NCBI RefSeq assembly: GCF_027625935.1
Contig: NZ_CP115300.1
Coordinates: forward strand, 3,224,001 to 3,288,000
Source of the DNA: Streptomyces camelliae
GTDB lineage: Bacteria; Actinomycetota; Actinomycetes; Streptomycetales; Streptomycetaceae
Length of the DNA stretch: 64,000 nt
Direction: 5' to 3'
The position numbers and the translations under genes were made by a program. The notes below the pieces were generated by a model. That model ran no database searches and had not been told where the DNA came from. It saw only the letters and a program-made list of their open reading frames with translations. This document shows positions 42,563 to 52,041 of the stretch, piece after piece. Position 1 is the stretch's first letter. Every line of letters starts with the position of its first letter.

Positions 42563-43966
42563 TCAGGGCGTGGGACGCCAGTTCTCGGCCAGGTCTCCCC
42601 ACAGATAGGCGCTGGTCTCGACGCCCTTGAGGAGGAGATCCAGTTCGACCTTCTCGTCGGGGGCGTGCCAGCCGTCGGAGGGGACGGAGATGCCCAGGAA
42701 GAGCACGGGGGCGCCGAGGACTTCCTGGAGGTCGGCGGCGGGCCCGGAGCCGCCTTCGCGCGTGTAGCGGACCGGTCCCTCGAAGGCGCGGCCCATGGCG
42801 CGGGCCACGGACTGCAGGGCGGGGTGGTCGAGCGGGGTCAGGCACGGGCGCGTGGCCGGGCCGAAGTCGATCTCGCAGCGGATCCCGGCCGGCACCTGTT
42901 CGGCGGCCCAGGCGCGCACGGCCTTCTCGATGTGCTCGGGCTCCTGGCCGGCGACCAGCCGGAACGACAGCTTCACCAGGGCCGAGGACGGGATGATCGT
43001 CTTGCTGCCGGGGCCCTGGTAGCCACCGCTGATGCCGTTGACCTCGGCGGTCGGGCGGGCCCAGATCCGCTCCAGGGTGGTGTGCCCGGCCTCGCCGTGG
43101 GCGGCGCGGGACTTGGCCGTGTGCAGCCAGCTTTCCTCGTCGAAGGGCAGTTCGGCGAACAGCTCGCGTTCGCGGTCGGTCAGCTCGACGACGCCGTCGT
43201 AGAAGCCGGGGATCGCCACGCGTGCGTGCTCGTCGTGCAGGGCGGCGACCAGGCGGGCGATCGCGGTGGCCGGGTTGGGCACCGCGCCGCCGAAGGAGCC
43301 GGAGTGGATGTCCTGGTCGGGGCCGTACAGGCGGATCTCGCACTCGGCGAGGCCGCGCATGCCCGTGCACACGGTCGGGGTGTCCTCGGACCACATGCCG
43401 GTGTCGGAGACGATCACGGCGTCGGCGGCGAGCCGGCCGGCGCGCTCCTCCACCAGGGACCGGAAGTGCGGGGAGCCGGACTCCTCCTCGCCCTCGATGA
43501 GCAGCTTCAGGCTGACGGCGGGGGCGGTGCGGCCGGTGGCGGCGAGGTGGGCGCGGACGCCGAGTGTGTGGAAGAACACCTGGCCCTTGTCGTCGGCCGC
43601 CCCGCGCGCGTAGAGGCGGTTGCCGCGGACGATCGGTTCGAAGGGGTCGCTGTTCCAGCCGTCCTCGCGGGCGGCGGGCTGCACGTCGTGGTGGCCGTAG
43701 ACGAGGACGGTGGGGGCCTCGGGGTCGCCGGAGGGCCACTCGGCGAAGACGGCGGGGGCGCCGGGGGTCTGCCAGATCTCGACCGTGGGGAAGCCGGTCT
43801 CCTTGAGCTTGGCGGCGAGCCAGTCCGCGCTGCGCCGTACGTCGGCCGCGTGGGCGGGCTGGGCCGACACGGAGGGGATGCGCAGCCATGCGGCGAGGTC
43901 GTCGAGGAAGGCCGTGCGGTGCTGCTCGATGTACGTGCGGACGGCGCTGTCCGGGGTCTGGCTCAT
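42563..43966 (-). CDS. M20 family dipeptidase/metallopeptidase, 467 aa
   Basis: Dinuclear zinc exopeptidase. Metal ligands are visible in VLVYGHHDVQPA (His), GAADDKGQVF (Asp), EGEEESGSP (Glu pair) and VSDTGMW (Asp). The dimerisation domain lies in the middle (~residues 210-360, IHSGSFGGAVPNP). It is cytosolic with no signal peptide. Related enzymes are dipeptidases of broad specificity. The start is the ATG at 43966. It sits 53 bases downstream of adnB on the same strand, so cotranscription is possible without a functional link. Confidence 0.93.
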   Translation of the reverse strand: MSQTPDSAVRTYIEQHRTAFLDDLAAWLRIPSVSAQPAHAADVRRSADWLAAKLKETGFPTVEIWQTPGAPAVFAEWPSGDPEAPTVLVYGHHDVQPAAREDGWNSDPFEPIVRGNRLYARGAADDKGQVFFHTLGVRAHLAATGRTAPAVSLKLLIEGEEESGSPHFRSLVEERAGRLAADAVIVSDTGMWSEDTPTVCTGMRGLAECEIRLYGPDQDIHSGSFGGAVPNPATAIARLVAALHDEHARVAIPGFYDGVVELTDRERELFAELPFDEESWLHTAKSRAAHGEAGHTTLERIWARPTAEVNGISGGYQGPGSKTIIPSSALVKLSFRLVAGQEPEHIEKAVRAWAAEQVPAGIRCEIDFGPATRPCLTPLDHPALQSVARAMGRAFEGPVRYTREGGSGPAADLQEVLGAPVLFLGISVPSDGWHAPDEKVELDLLLKGVETSAYLWGDLAENWRPTP

Positions 43967-44019
43967 GCTCACGAGCCTATCGGCCCGCACCGACATCCTC
44001 GGCGGGCGGTTCGTCACAC

Positions 44020-47000
44020 TCAGGTCGCCTTGTGTGCCGTTCCGGCGTCTTGCGTGAGGAGCCGTTCCAGGGCGGCCCGGTCCGGCAGGTTCCGCGGCCG
44101 TACGATCTCGCCGCTGCGCACGTACAGGAAGGCGGCCGTGACCGACTCGGGGGGCACGCCCTGCTGCTCGGCCCAGGCCAGCCGGTACACGGCGAGCTGG
44201 AGCGGGTCGGCGGCGCGGACGCGGCTGGTCTTCCAGTCGACGATCTCGTACGTCGTCTCGTCGCCGTCGCCGTTTCTGTAGACCGCGTCGATCCGGCCGC
44301 GTACGACGCGCCCGGCGAGGGCGAGCTGGAAGGGGGCCTCGACCCGGTACGGGGTGCGTTGGGCGTACGCGCTGCGTTCGAAGGCCTCTTTCAGGGCTTC
44401 CAGGTCCGCCTCGTCGGCGATCTCGGCGTCGCTGCCGGGCAGCTCGTCGGGTTCCAGCAGGGGCAGGGTCAGTTCCTCGAAGCGGGCCTCGACCCAGGCG
44501 TGGAAGCGCGTGCCCCGGCGCGCGGCCGGTTGCGGGGGCCGCGGCATGGGGCGCGCGAGTTCCTGTGCGAGCCCGTCGGGGTCCTCGGCCAGCAGCATCA
44601 GCTGGGACGCGGTGAGCGTGGCGGGCAGGGGGACGTCCGTGACGGCCTGCCGGGCGCGCAGCAGCTCTCCGGTGAGCGCGTCCAGGTCGCGGTCCCAGGA
44701 GGCGATGGTGCGGGTCTCCTCCGGGGTGAGGTGCGTGTGCGGCGGCGGCTCGGTGGGCCCGGGGAGGTGCCGGCGGGCGGGCGCCTGGTGCGGCACCGTG
44801 GGCCGGGCGGTGTCCCAGGTGTCCCGGCCGGCGGAGCCGGCCGGATCGTCCGCGGCAGGTGTGTCCGTGTCGTACGGGGGCTCCTGTTCCCGGAAGGTGT
44901 CCTCGCCGTAGGGTCCCTCGCCGTAGGACCCCTCCTCGTACAGCCCCTCCTCGTAGGGGACGTCCTCCTCGTAGGGGACGTCCTCGTCGTAGGGGACGTC
45001 CTCGTCGTACGGGAAGTCCTCGTTGTACGGATCGTCGTCGTACGGCTCCTCCGGCGGTGTCGGCCAGTCCGGGTCGTCGAAGACGGCCGGGTCGTGGGCG
45101 GCCTGCGGATGGCCGGGGCTCTGGGCGAGGGCGCCCAGGTGGGCGAGTACGGTCTCGGCGGCCGCGCGGCGGCGGGCCAGGGCGGCCTCGTCCAGCGGCA
45201 GCGGCCACGCCTGGTCGGCGGTCGCCGCGTGCAGAGCCGGGTTCTCCTCGTCCTCGGCGGGCTCGTCCGCCCACTGCTCGATCTCGCCGTACCCCGCGGC
45301 GCATTGCTCGTACAGGGCCTGGAGAAAGCCGGACGGGCCGCGCGGCCGCTTCTGGCTGGGTCCCCACCAGTGGCCGGAGCCGAGCAGGAGGGAGCGGGGG
45401 CGGGTGAAGGTGACGTAGCCGAGTCGGAGTTCCTCGGTGTGCTGGTGGTCCTTCATGGCCTCGTGGAAGGCCTTCATGCCGCGCGAGTCCCAGCTCTCGA
45501 CGTCGGGCAGGGTGTCGGTGTCGCCGCGCAGCGCGTGCGGCACCACCTTGGCCTGTGCCGTCCACTTCTCGCGGCCCTGGGCACTGGGGAACGTCCCCTC
45601 GACCAGTCCGGGGACGGCCACGACGTCCCACTCCAGGCCCTTGGACTTGTGGGCGGTGAGCACCTTGACGGTGTTCTCGCCGCCGGGCAGGGCGTTGTCG
45701 AGGCCCTTCTCGTACTGGGCGGCGGTGCGCAGGAAGCCGAGGAAGGCGAGCAGGGTGGCCTCGCCGTCGCTCGCCGCGAAGGAGGCGGCGATGTCCAGGA
45801 AGTTGGAGAGGGTCTCGCGGCGGCGGGCGGCCAGGGCGTGCGGCGACGCCGACAGCTCCACCTCCAGGCCGGTGACGGCGAGCACGCGGTGCAGGACGTC
45901 CATCAGCGGGTCGGACAGGGAGCGGCGCAGGTCGCGCAGTTCGGCGGCCAGGCGGGCGAAGCGCACGCGCGCGTCCGCGGAGAACGGCAGTCCGTCGTCG
46001 CCGCCCTCCTCGAAGTCGCCCTCCGCCGGCGTCTCCAGGAAGGTGTCGAGGGCGTCGGCGAGCGATATCACCTCGGCCGGGTCGATCCCCTCGACGGCTG
46101 CGGCGAGCCGGCGGTCCGGGTCGTCGGTGTCGCCCACGCGCGCGTGGGCGACCAGCAGCCGGGCGCGGCGGCCCAGCAGGGCGAGGTCGCGGGGGCCGAT
46201 GCGCCAGCGCGGGCCGGTCAACAGGCGCACCAGGGAGGCGTTGGCACCGGGGTCCTGGAGCACCTCGCAGACGGCGACGAGGTCGGCGACCTCGGGCAGG
46301 TGCAGCAGTCCGGACAGGCCGACCACCTCGACGGGGATGTCCCGGGCCACGAGGGCGCCCTGGATCTCGGCGAAGTCGGTCGCCGTACGGCACAGTACGG
46401 CGATCTCGCCGGGGGCCGTGCCGGTGTGCACGAGGTGGGCGATCGAGTCGGCGAGCCAGTCGATCTCCTCGGCGTGGGTGCGCAGCAGGGCGCAGCGGAC
46501 GGTGCCGTCGCGCTCGGCACCGGGGGCCGGGCGGAGGGCCTCCACGCCCGCGTGCATGGCGCGCAGGGGCTCGGCGAGGCCGTTGGCGAGGTCGAGGAGG
46601 CGGCCGCCGCTGCGACGGTTCTCGCTGAGCGCCTGCCGGGTGGCGGGGCGGCCGCCGGCGTGCGCGAAGTGCGCGGGGAAGTCGTCGAGGTTGGCGACGG
46701 AGGCGCCGCGCCAGCCGTAGATGGCCTGGCAGGGGTCGCCGACCGCGGTGACCGGGTGGCCGGTGCCGCCGCCGAACAGGCCTGCCAGCAGGACGCGTTG
46801 GGCCACAGAGGTGTCCTGGTACTCGTCCAGGAGCACCACGCGGAACTCCTCGCGCAGCAGGCGGCCGACCTCGGGCACGCGCGCGAGGCGGGCGGACAGG
46901 GCTATCTGGTCGCCGAAGTCGAGCAGGTCGCGCTCGCGTTTGGCGGTCCGGTAGCGCTGGACGAGGTCGGCGAGTTCACGGCGGGCGGCGGCCGTGTCGG

Positions 47001-47634
47001 GGACCTTGCGCAGGTCGGCGTTGGTGAGTTTGGCGCCCTGGAGGGTGTGCAGCAGGTCGGCGTCCCAGGCGCGCAGTTGCTCGGGGCCGACGAGGTGTTC
47101 GGCGAGCTCGGAGTCGAGGGCGAGCAGGTCGCTGACGAGGTCGGCGAAGGAGCGGGTCAGCGCGGGGTAGGGGCCGGGTGCCTCGCGCAGCACGCGTGCG
47201 GCGAGCTGGTAGCGGGTGGCGTCGGCGAGCAGCCGGGAGGTGGGCTCCAGGCCGATGCGCAGGCCGTGGTCGGTGAGCAGGCGGCCGGCGAAGGCGTGGT
47301 AGGTCGAGATCACCGGCTCGCCGGGCGGGTTGTCCGGGTCGATGACATCGGGATCGGTGACGCCGGCCTTGATCAGCGCCTTGCGGACGCGTTCGGCCAG
47401 CTCGCCGGCGGCCTTGTTGGTGAAGGTCAAGCCGAGGACCTGTTCGGGGGCGACCTGCCCGGTGCCGACCAGCCAGACCACGCGAGCGGCCATCACGGTG
47501 GTCTTGCCGGACCCGGCTCCGGCCACGATCACCTGCGGGGCGGGCGGCGCGGTGATGCAGGCCGTCTGCTCCGGGGTGAACGGGATGCCGAGGAGCTCTT
47601 TGAGCTGCTCGGGGTCGGTGATACGGGCGGGCAT
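44020..47634 (-). CDS. adnB: AdnB subunit of the AdnAB helicase-nuclease, 1204 aa
   Basis: UvrD-like motor with a C-terminal RecB-family nuclease, part of the actinobacterial double-strand-break end-resection machine. Walker A is VAGAGSGKTTVMAA, motif II LLDEYQDTS, motif VI LGYVTFTRPR. The nuclease core is YEIVDWKTSRVRAADPLQLAVY. A remarkable acidic Tyr/Glu/Asp/Pro insert (~residues 860-915, repeats of PYDEDV and PYEEDV) links helicase and nuclease. The ATG at 47634 gives MPARITDPEQLKELL. adnA lies 109 bases upstream. Confidence 0.95.
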   Translation of the reverse strand: MPARITDPEQLKELLGIPFTPEQTACITAPPAPQVIVAGAGSGKTTVMAARVVWLVGTGQVAPEQVLGLTFTNKAAGELAERVRKALIKAGVTDPDVIDPDNPPGEPVISTYHAFAGRLLTDHGLRIGLEPTSRLLADATRYQLAARVLREAPGPYPALTRSFADLVSDLLALDSELAEHLVGPEQLRAWDADLLHTLQGAKLTNADLRKVPDTAAARRELADLVQRYRTAKRERDLLDFGDQIALSARLARVPEVGRLLREEFRVVLLDEYQDTSVAQRVLLAGLFGGGTGHPVTAVGDPCQAIYGWRGASVANLDDFPAHFAHAGGRPATRQALSENRRSGGRLLDLANGLAEPLRAMHAGVEALRPAPGAERDGTVRCALLRTHAEEIDWLADSIAHLVHTGTAPGEIAVLCRTATDFAEIQGALVARDIPVEVVGLSGLLHLPEVADLVAVCEVLQDPGANASLVRLLTGPRWRIGPRDLALLGRRARLLVAHARVGDTDDPDRRLAAAVEGIDPAEVISLADALDTFLETPAEGDFEEGGDDGLPFSADARVRFARLAAELRDLRRSLSDPLMDVLHRVLAVTGLEVELSASPHALAARRRETLSNFLDIAASFAASDGEATLLAFLGFLRTAAQYEKGLDNALPGGENTVKVLTAHKSKGLEWDVVAVPGLVEGTFPSAQGREKWTAQAKVVPHALRGDTDTLPDVESWDSRGMKAFHEAMKDHQHTEELRLGYVTFTRPRSLLLGSGHWWGPSQKRPRGPSGFLQALYEQCAAGYGEIEQWADEPAEDEENPALHAATADQAWPLPLDEAALARRRAAAETVLAHLGALAQSPGHPQAAHDPAVFDDPDWPTPPEEPYDDDPYNEDFPYDEDVPYDEDVPYEEDVPYEEGLYEEGSYGEGPYGEDTFREQEPPYDTDTPAADDPAGSAGRDTWDTARPTVPHQAPARRHLPGPTEPPPHTHLTPEETRTIASWDRDLDALTGELLRARQAVTDVPLPATLTASQLMLLAEDPDGLAQELARPMPRPPQPAARRGTRFHAWVEARFEELTLPLLEPDELPGSDAEIADEADLEALKEAFERSAYAQRTPYRVEAPFQLALAGRVVRGRIDAVYRNGDGDETTYEIVDWKTSRVRAADPLQLAVYRLAWAEQQGVPPESVTAAFLYVRSGEIVRPRNLPDRAALERLLTQDAGTAHKAT
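44889..45052. repeat. Degenerate 18-bp tandem repeats within adnB
   Basis: Repeated units of the GTAGGGGACGTCCTCGTC type encode the acidic PYxEDV linker. They are codon-level repeats that can expand or contract without changing frame. Confidence 0.8.
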
Positions 47635-47743
47635 GTCGCAAAAGGCTAGCGGCGGGCACTGACAATCGAGGCCGGATCGACCCCGCGGGGAGAGAGAAGC
47701 GCAGGTCAGCACCTGTGGTGCGGTACGTCACTCCCGCAGCGGC

Positions 47744-50700
47744 TCATTCGACCACGTGCCGCCCCTCGGGCCGGGCGCTGCACGAGGCGCGGAAGGCGCA
47801 GTGTGTGCAGTGCTGACCGGTGCTGGGCGCGAACCGCTCGTCGAGGACCTTGCCGGCGGCGGTGGCCAGCAGCTCTCCGACCCACTCCCCCGCCAGCGGC
47901 TCCTGGCTCTGCGTCTTGGGCAGGCTGTCACCTCCGTCGCGCTTGGCGGCGCCCTGTCTGAGGTGCACCAGCTCGGCGCCGCCGGGCTCGGGACGCACGC
48001 CGTCGAAGGCCTCGTCCACGGCGCCCTCACGGACGGCGAGCTGGTAGACGGCGAGCTGGGGGTGGCGGGCCACCTCGGCGGCGCTGGGCGCCTGTTTGCC
48101 GGTCTTGAAGTCCACCACGTAGGCGCGGCCCTCGCCGTCCACCTCCACGCGGTCCATCTGGCCGCGGATGCGGATCTCGTAGTCGCCCGCTCCGAGGGTG
48201 ACGTCGAAGTCCTGCTCGCTCGCCACCGGGGTGCGCCCGGTGCGGTCCAGGACGTGCCAGTTCAGGAAGCGTTCGAGCGCCACGCGAGCGTTGTCCTTCT
48301 CCTGCCGTGACTTCCAGGGCGCGTCGAAGGCGAGCGCGTTCCACACGGAGTCCAGGCGTTCCATGAGGACGTCGAGGTCGGCCGGGGTACGGCCGGAAGC
48401 GACCTCGTCGGCGAGGACGTGGACGACGTTGCCGAAGCCCTGCGCGGTGGTGGCGGGCGCGTCGGCCTTCACCTCGCGCCCGAGGAACCACTGGAGCGCG
48501 CAGGTGTTGGCGAGCTGGTCGAGGGCGCTGCCGGAGAGCACGACCGGCTGGTCGCGGTGGCGCAGCGGCACCTTGCTCCGGGTCGGGTCGTACATGCCCC
48601 ACCAGCGGTAGGGGTGCGCGGACGGTACGAGCGGGCGGCCGTCCTCGTCGGTGAGGGCGGCGAGCCGGGCCAGGCGGCGGGCGGCGGCCTCGCGCAGGGC
48701 GGCGGACGCGCGCGGGTCGACGGTGGTGGCGCGCAGCTCGGCGACGAGCGCGGCCACGGACAGCGGACGGCGCGGGCGGCCGGTGACGTCCTGGGGCTCG
48801 ACGCCGACTTCGGCCAGGAACCGGGACGGCTGGTCGCCGTCGTCCGCCGGTGCCTTCACCGCGGTGACGACGAGACGTTCACGCGCGCGCGTGGCGGCGA
48901 CGTAGAACAGCCTGCGTTCCTCGGCGAGCAGCGCGCCCGGCGTGAGCGGTTCGGCGAGTCCGTCGCGGCCGATGCGGTCGGCCTCCAGCAGGGAGCCGCG
49001 GCGGCGCAGGTCGGGCCACAGCCCCTCCTGGACGCCGGCGACGACGACCAGCTGCCATTCCAGGCCCTTCGCGCGGTGGGCGGTCATCAGGCGTACGGCG
49101 TCGGGGCGCACCGCGCGGCGGGCGAGGGTGTCGGCGGCGATGTCCTCGGCCTCGATCTCCTCCAGGAAGTTCAGCGCGCCCCGGCCCCCGGTGCGCTCCT
49201 CCGCGCGCGCGGCGGTCGCGAACAGCGCGCACACGGCGTCCAGGTCGCGGTCGGCGTTGCGGCCGGCCGCGCCGCCGCGCCGGGCGGCCCGTTCAAGGCG
49301 CGCGGGCCAGGGTGTGCCCTCCCACAGGTCCCACAGTGCTTCCTCGGCCGTTCCGCCGCCGGCGAGGCGTTCGCGGGCCTTGCGGAGCAGCGCGCCGAGG
49401 CGCTGCGCCCCGCGCGCGTACGCCGGGTCGTGCACGGCCAGCCGTTCGGGCTCGGCGAGGGCACGCGCGAGCAGTTCGTCGGACGGCGGCGGCAGTGGGT
49501 TCCCGGCGGTCCGCTCCTCCTCGCGCAGTGCCCGCCCGAGCCGGCGCAGATCGGCCGCGTCCATGCCGGCGAGGGGGGAGGTGAGCAGGGTGAGGGCGGT
49601 CTCGGTGTCGAGCCAGGGGGTGTCCGGTGCCGCTTCTGCCGTGTCTTCCGGTTCTGCGGTGTCTTCCGGAGTGGCTTCCTCAGGGTCCTCCGGAGTGGCT
49701 TCCTCAGGGTCCTCGGCGGGGGGCTCAGGCTCCGGGGCGAGCGCGTCGGCGTTCTCCTCGCGGTGCCCGGACTCCGCCGTGGCGACCGCACGCAGTGCCG
49801 TCAGCAGAGGCGCCACCGCCGGTTCGTGCCGCAGGGGCAGGTCGTCGCCGTCGATGTCCAGCGGGACACCGGCCGCGGTCAGGGCGCGACGGAGGGTCGG
49901 GAGGCGGGATCCGGCCCGGACCAGGACGGCCATGTCGCTCCAGCGGACACCGTCCTCCAGGTGTGCGCGGCGCAGGATGTCCGCGATGTTGTCCATTTCT
50001 GTACCAGGCGTCGGGTACGTGTAGGCCTCGACGCGGCCCCCGTCCCGGACGGCGGCCGGCTCGCGGTGGGCGCGCACCTGGCCGGCGGGCAGCCGGGTCA
50101 GCGGCATCCGCTGGGTGATCAGCCGGGTGGCGGCCAGCAGGGCGGCACCGGAGCGGCGGGAGGTGCGCAGCACCTCGACGGGGGCGGGGCGGCCGTCCGC
50201 GCGCGCGAAGGCCGCCGGGAAGTCGAGGATGCCGTTCACGTCGGCGCCCCGGAAGGCGTAGATCGACTGGTCGGGGTCGCCGAAGGCGACGAGCGTGCGT
50301 CCGCCGCCGGCCAGCGCGCGCAGGAGGCGTATCTGGGCGGGGTCGGTGTCCTGGTACTCGTCGACATACACGGCGTCGTACCGGGCGGCGAGCCGGGCGG
50401 CGGTCTCGGGGCGCTGGGCGAGCAGGACCGCGCGGTGGACCAGTTCCGCGTAGTCGATCACACCCTGCAGGTCGAGGACGTCCAGGTACTCGGCGAGGAA
50501 CGCCGCCGCGGCGCGCCAGTCGGGGCGGCCGATGCGGCGGGCGAAGGCGTCCAGAGCGTCGGGGCCGAGGCCCAGCTCACGGCTGCGCGCGAGGACGGCA
50601 CGGACCTCGTCGGCGAACCCGCGCGTGGTCAGGCAGGCGCGCAGTTCGTCGGGCCAGCGCATGCGGCTGAGGCCGAGCCGCTCCAGCTCGGGCTGTCCGG

Positions 50701-51160
50701 CGAGCAGCTCGCGCACGGCGACGTCCTGCTCGGGGCCGGAGAGCAGGCGCAGCGGGTCGGCGAACCGGTCGCTGTCCTGGTGGGCGCGCACGAGGGCGTA
50801 GCAGTACGAGTGGAACGTGGTCGCCCTGGGCGCGCGGGCGGCGCCGATGCGCAGGGCCATGCGGTCACGCAGGTCGACGGCGGCCTTGCGGCTGAACGTC
50901 AGCACCAGGATGCGCTCCGGGTCCGCGCCGCGGGCGATCCGCTCGGCCACGGACTCGACCAGGGTGGTGGTCTTGCCGGTGCCGGGGCCGGCGAGGACGA
51001 GCAGCGGTCCGGAACGATGGTCAACCACGGCACGCTGTGCCGCGTCCAGACGAGGGGGATCCGTCGCAGCGGGAGGGGTGCGGACCAGTCGGTAAGCGCC
51101 ACGGCTCCCCTGCCGCACCTGGGGGTGCGGCAGGCGTTCGGTGGAGGAAGAGGAGCTCAC
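47744..51160 (-). CDS. adnA: AdnA subunit of the AdnAB helicase-nuclease, 1138 aa
   Basis: UvrD-like ATPase: Walker A VLAGPGTGKTTTLVES, motif II YVDEYQDTDPAQ, motif VI LFYVAATRARERL. The C-terminal nuclease carries GQMDRVEV, AYVVDFKTGKQ and HPQLAVYQLA. It is framed by Cys residues, one in LANTCALQWFLG and three in HCTHCAFRASC, which fits the iron-sulfur staple of the AddB/AdnA type. A Glu/Pro/Thr repeat insert lies near residues 480-520. The GTG at 51160 (VSSSSSTERLPH) was chosen; an upstream GTG at 51205 is also in frame. The product pairs with AdnB, encoded just downstream. Confidence 0.94.
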   Translation of the reverse strand: MSSSSSTERLPHPQVRQGSRGAYRLVRTPPAATDPPRLDAAQRAVVDHRSGPLLVLAGPGTGKTTTLVESVAERIARGADPERILVLTFSRKAAVDLRDRMALRIGAARAPRATTFHSYCYALVRAHQDSDRFADPLRLLSGPEQDVAVRELLAGQPELERLGLSRMRWPDELRACLTTRGFADEVRAVLARSRELGLGPDALDAFARRIGRPDWRAAAAFLAEYLDVLDLQGVIDYAELVHRAVLLAQRPETAARLAARYDAVYVDEYQDTDPAQIRLLRALAGGGRTLVAFGDPDQSIYAFRGADVNGILDFPAAFARADGRPAPVEVLRTSRRSGAALLAATRLITQRMPLTRLPAGQVRAHREPAAVRDGGRVEAYTYPTPGTEMDNIADILRRAHLEDGVRWSDMAVLVRAGSRLPTLRRALTAAGVPLDIDGDDLPLRHEPAVAPLLTALRAVATAESGHREENADALAPEPEPPAEDPEEATPEDPEEATPEDTAEPEDTAEAAPDTPWLDTETALTLLTSPLAGMDAADLRRLGRALREEERTAGNPLPPPSDELLARALAEPERLAVHDPAYARGAQRLGALLRKARERLAGGGTAEEALWDLWEGTPWPARLERAARRGGAAGRNADRDLDAVCALFATAARAEERTGGRGALNFLEEIEAEDIAADTLARRAVRPDAVRLMTAHRAKGLEWQLVVVAGVQEGLWPDLRRRGSLLEADRIGRDGLAEPLTPGALLAEERRLFYVAATRARERLVVTAVKAPADDGDQPSRFLAEVGVEPQDVTGRPRRPLSVAALVAELRATTVDPRASAALREAAARRLARLAALTDEDGRPLVPSAHPYRWWGMYDPTRSKVPLRHRDQPVVLSGSALDQLANTCALQWFLGREVKADAPATTAQGFGNVVHVLADEVASGRTPADLDVLMERLDSVWNALAFDAPWKSRQEKDNARVALERFLNWHVLDRTGRTPVASEQDFDVTLGAGDYEIRIRGQMDRVEVDGEGRAYVVDFKTGKQAPSAAEVARHPQLAVYQLAVREGAVDEAFDGVRPEPGGAELVHLRQGAAKRDGGDSLPKTQSQEPLAGEWVGELLATAAGKVLDERFAPSTGQHCTHCAFRASCSARPEGRHVVE
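49665..49712. repeat. Two exact 24-bp tandem repeats within adnA
   Basis: The unit TCCGGAGTGGCTTCCTCAGG plus GTCC is repeated head to tail and encodes the PEEATPED acidic linker. It lies in the insert between helicase subdomains. Confidence 0.88.
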
Positions 51161-51417
51161 GTGGTTGGCCGGTCCTGGTGGTCGTGCTGATGGGCGGACG
51201 GTCACGCGCGCGAGGCGGTGGCCGCGGGGTGCGGGGGACGGGTGCGGCCGAGGTTACGCCGCCGCCTGGGCCGGAAGCAGGGCTTCCGGTTCATCCCTCG
51301 TGGCGCTCGCGCCACGCGCGTCCCGTACCTCACGAACGTACGTCATGCCACGAACGTCCCCCGTGTCCCCCGTACGGGCCACAGGCTCTCCTCGACGGCA
51401 TCCGATGGCGGAAGCTG

Positions 51418-51855
51418 TCAGGTGTGACCCTCCGCGTCCGCCCCGCCGTCCCACCGGGCCCGCCGCATGTCGAGCCGCGGCAGATGCCCCTCTGCGCTCC
51501 TGCCTGCCTCTTTGAGCGGCGTGCCCTCCGCGCGGTAGTGGTCGAGGGCTCTGAGCTCATGCCCCGGCAGCAGCACCCCGTCGGCGCGTACGACACGCCA
51601 CCACGGCACCGCGCCTCCGTAGAGAGCCATCACCCGGCCGACCTGGCGCGGTCCGCCCATCCGTCTCCCACCACCCTTGCCGGAGAGCGCTTCGCGCTCG
51701 CCCTCCTCATACTCAAGCCACTCGGCGACATCCCCGTACGTCATCACGCGTCCCGGCGGAATGCGCTCGGCGACCTGGAGGACCCGCTCGGCATACTCCG
51801 GCAGCGCGTCCCCGTACCCGTCGCGGGTGTCCTCGGCAGGGCTCTGCTCGCTCAT
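51418..51855 (-). CDS. Alkyltransferase-like protein (ATL), MGMT family, 145 aa
   Basis: DNA-binding domain of the O6-alkylguanine alkyltransferase family: GRVMTYGDVAEWLEY, then RQVGRVMALYGGAVPWWRVVRADG. The reactive Cys of the PCHR motif is replaced by Trp (PWWR), so it cannot transfer alkyl groups. ATLs instead bind alkylated guanine and recruit nucleotide excision repair. The start is the ATG at 51855; an ATG at 51864 is also in frame. It lies upstream of adnA with a 257-bp gap that holds only regulatory sequence. Confidence 0.93.
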   Translation of the reverse strand: MSEQSPAEDTRDGYGDALPEYAERVLQVAERIPPGRVMTYGDVAEWLEYEEGEREALSGKGGGRRMGGPRQVGRVMALYGGAVPWWRVVRADGVLLPGHELRALDHYRAEGTPLKEAGRSAEGHLPRLDMRRARWDGGADAEGHT

Positions 51856-52041
51856 TCGTCCCATCCTGCCGCACTCCACCGACAGCGCGGCGCGGGTCGT
51901 GAGGACGGGCCCTCTCGCCCCTGGACGGCGCTTCGGGCAGACTGTGCGCCCGCGCATCCGCACCCTGATGCCCCCGTGTGTCGGTGGGGCATGCCACCAT
52001 CGTGCGGGCGGTGACCGGTGATACGAGACCAAGAAGAGACC

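Noticed and set aside
41459..47649. Very long open frames on the plus strand (over 900 and over 1,200 codons) opposite nudC, the M20 gene and adnB
   Set aside because: They are antisense shadows of high-GC genes. The products are Gly/Arg/Val-rich without domains, and the opposite strand encodes clear families.
51161..51417. LexA (SOS) box upstream of adnA
   Set aside because: ACGAACGT occurs twice as a direct repeat (near 51330 and 51350), but the palindromic GAAC-N4-GTTC pattern is absent.
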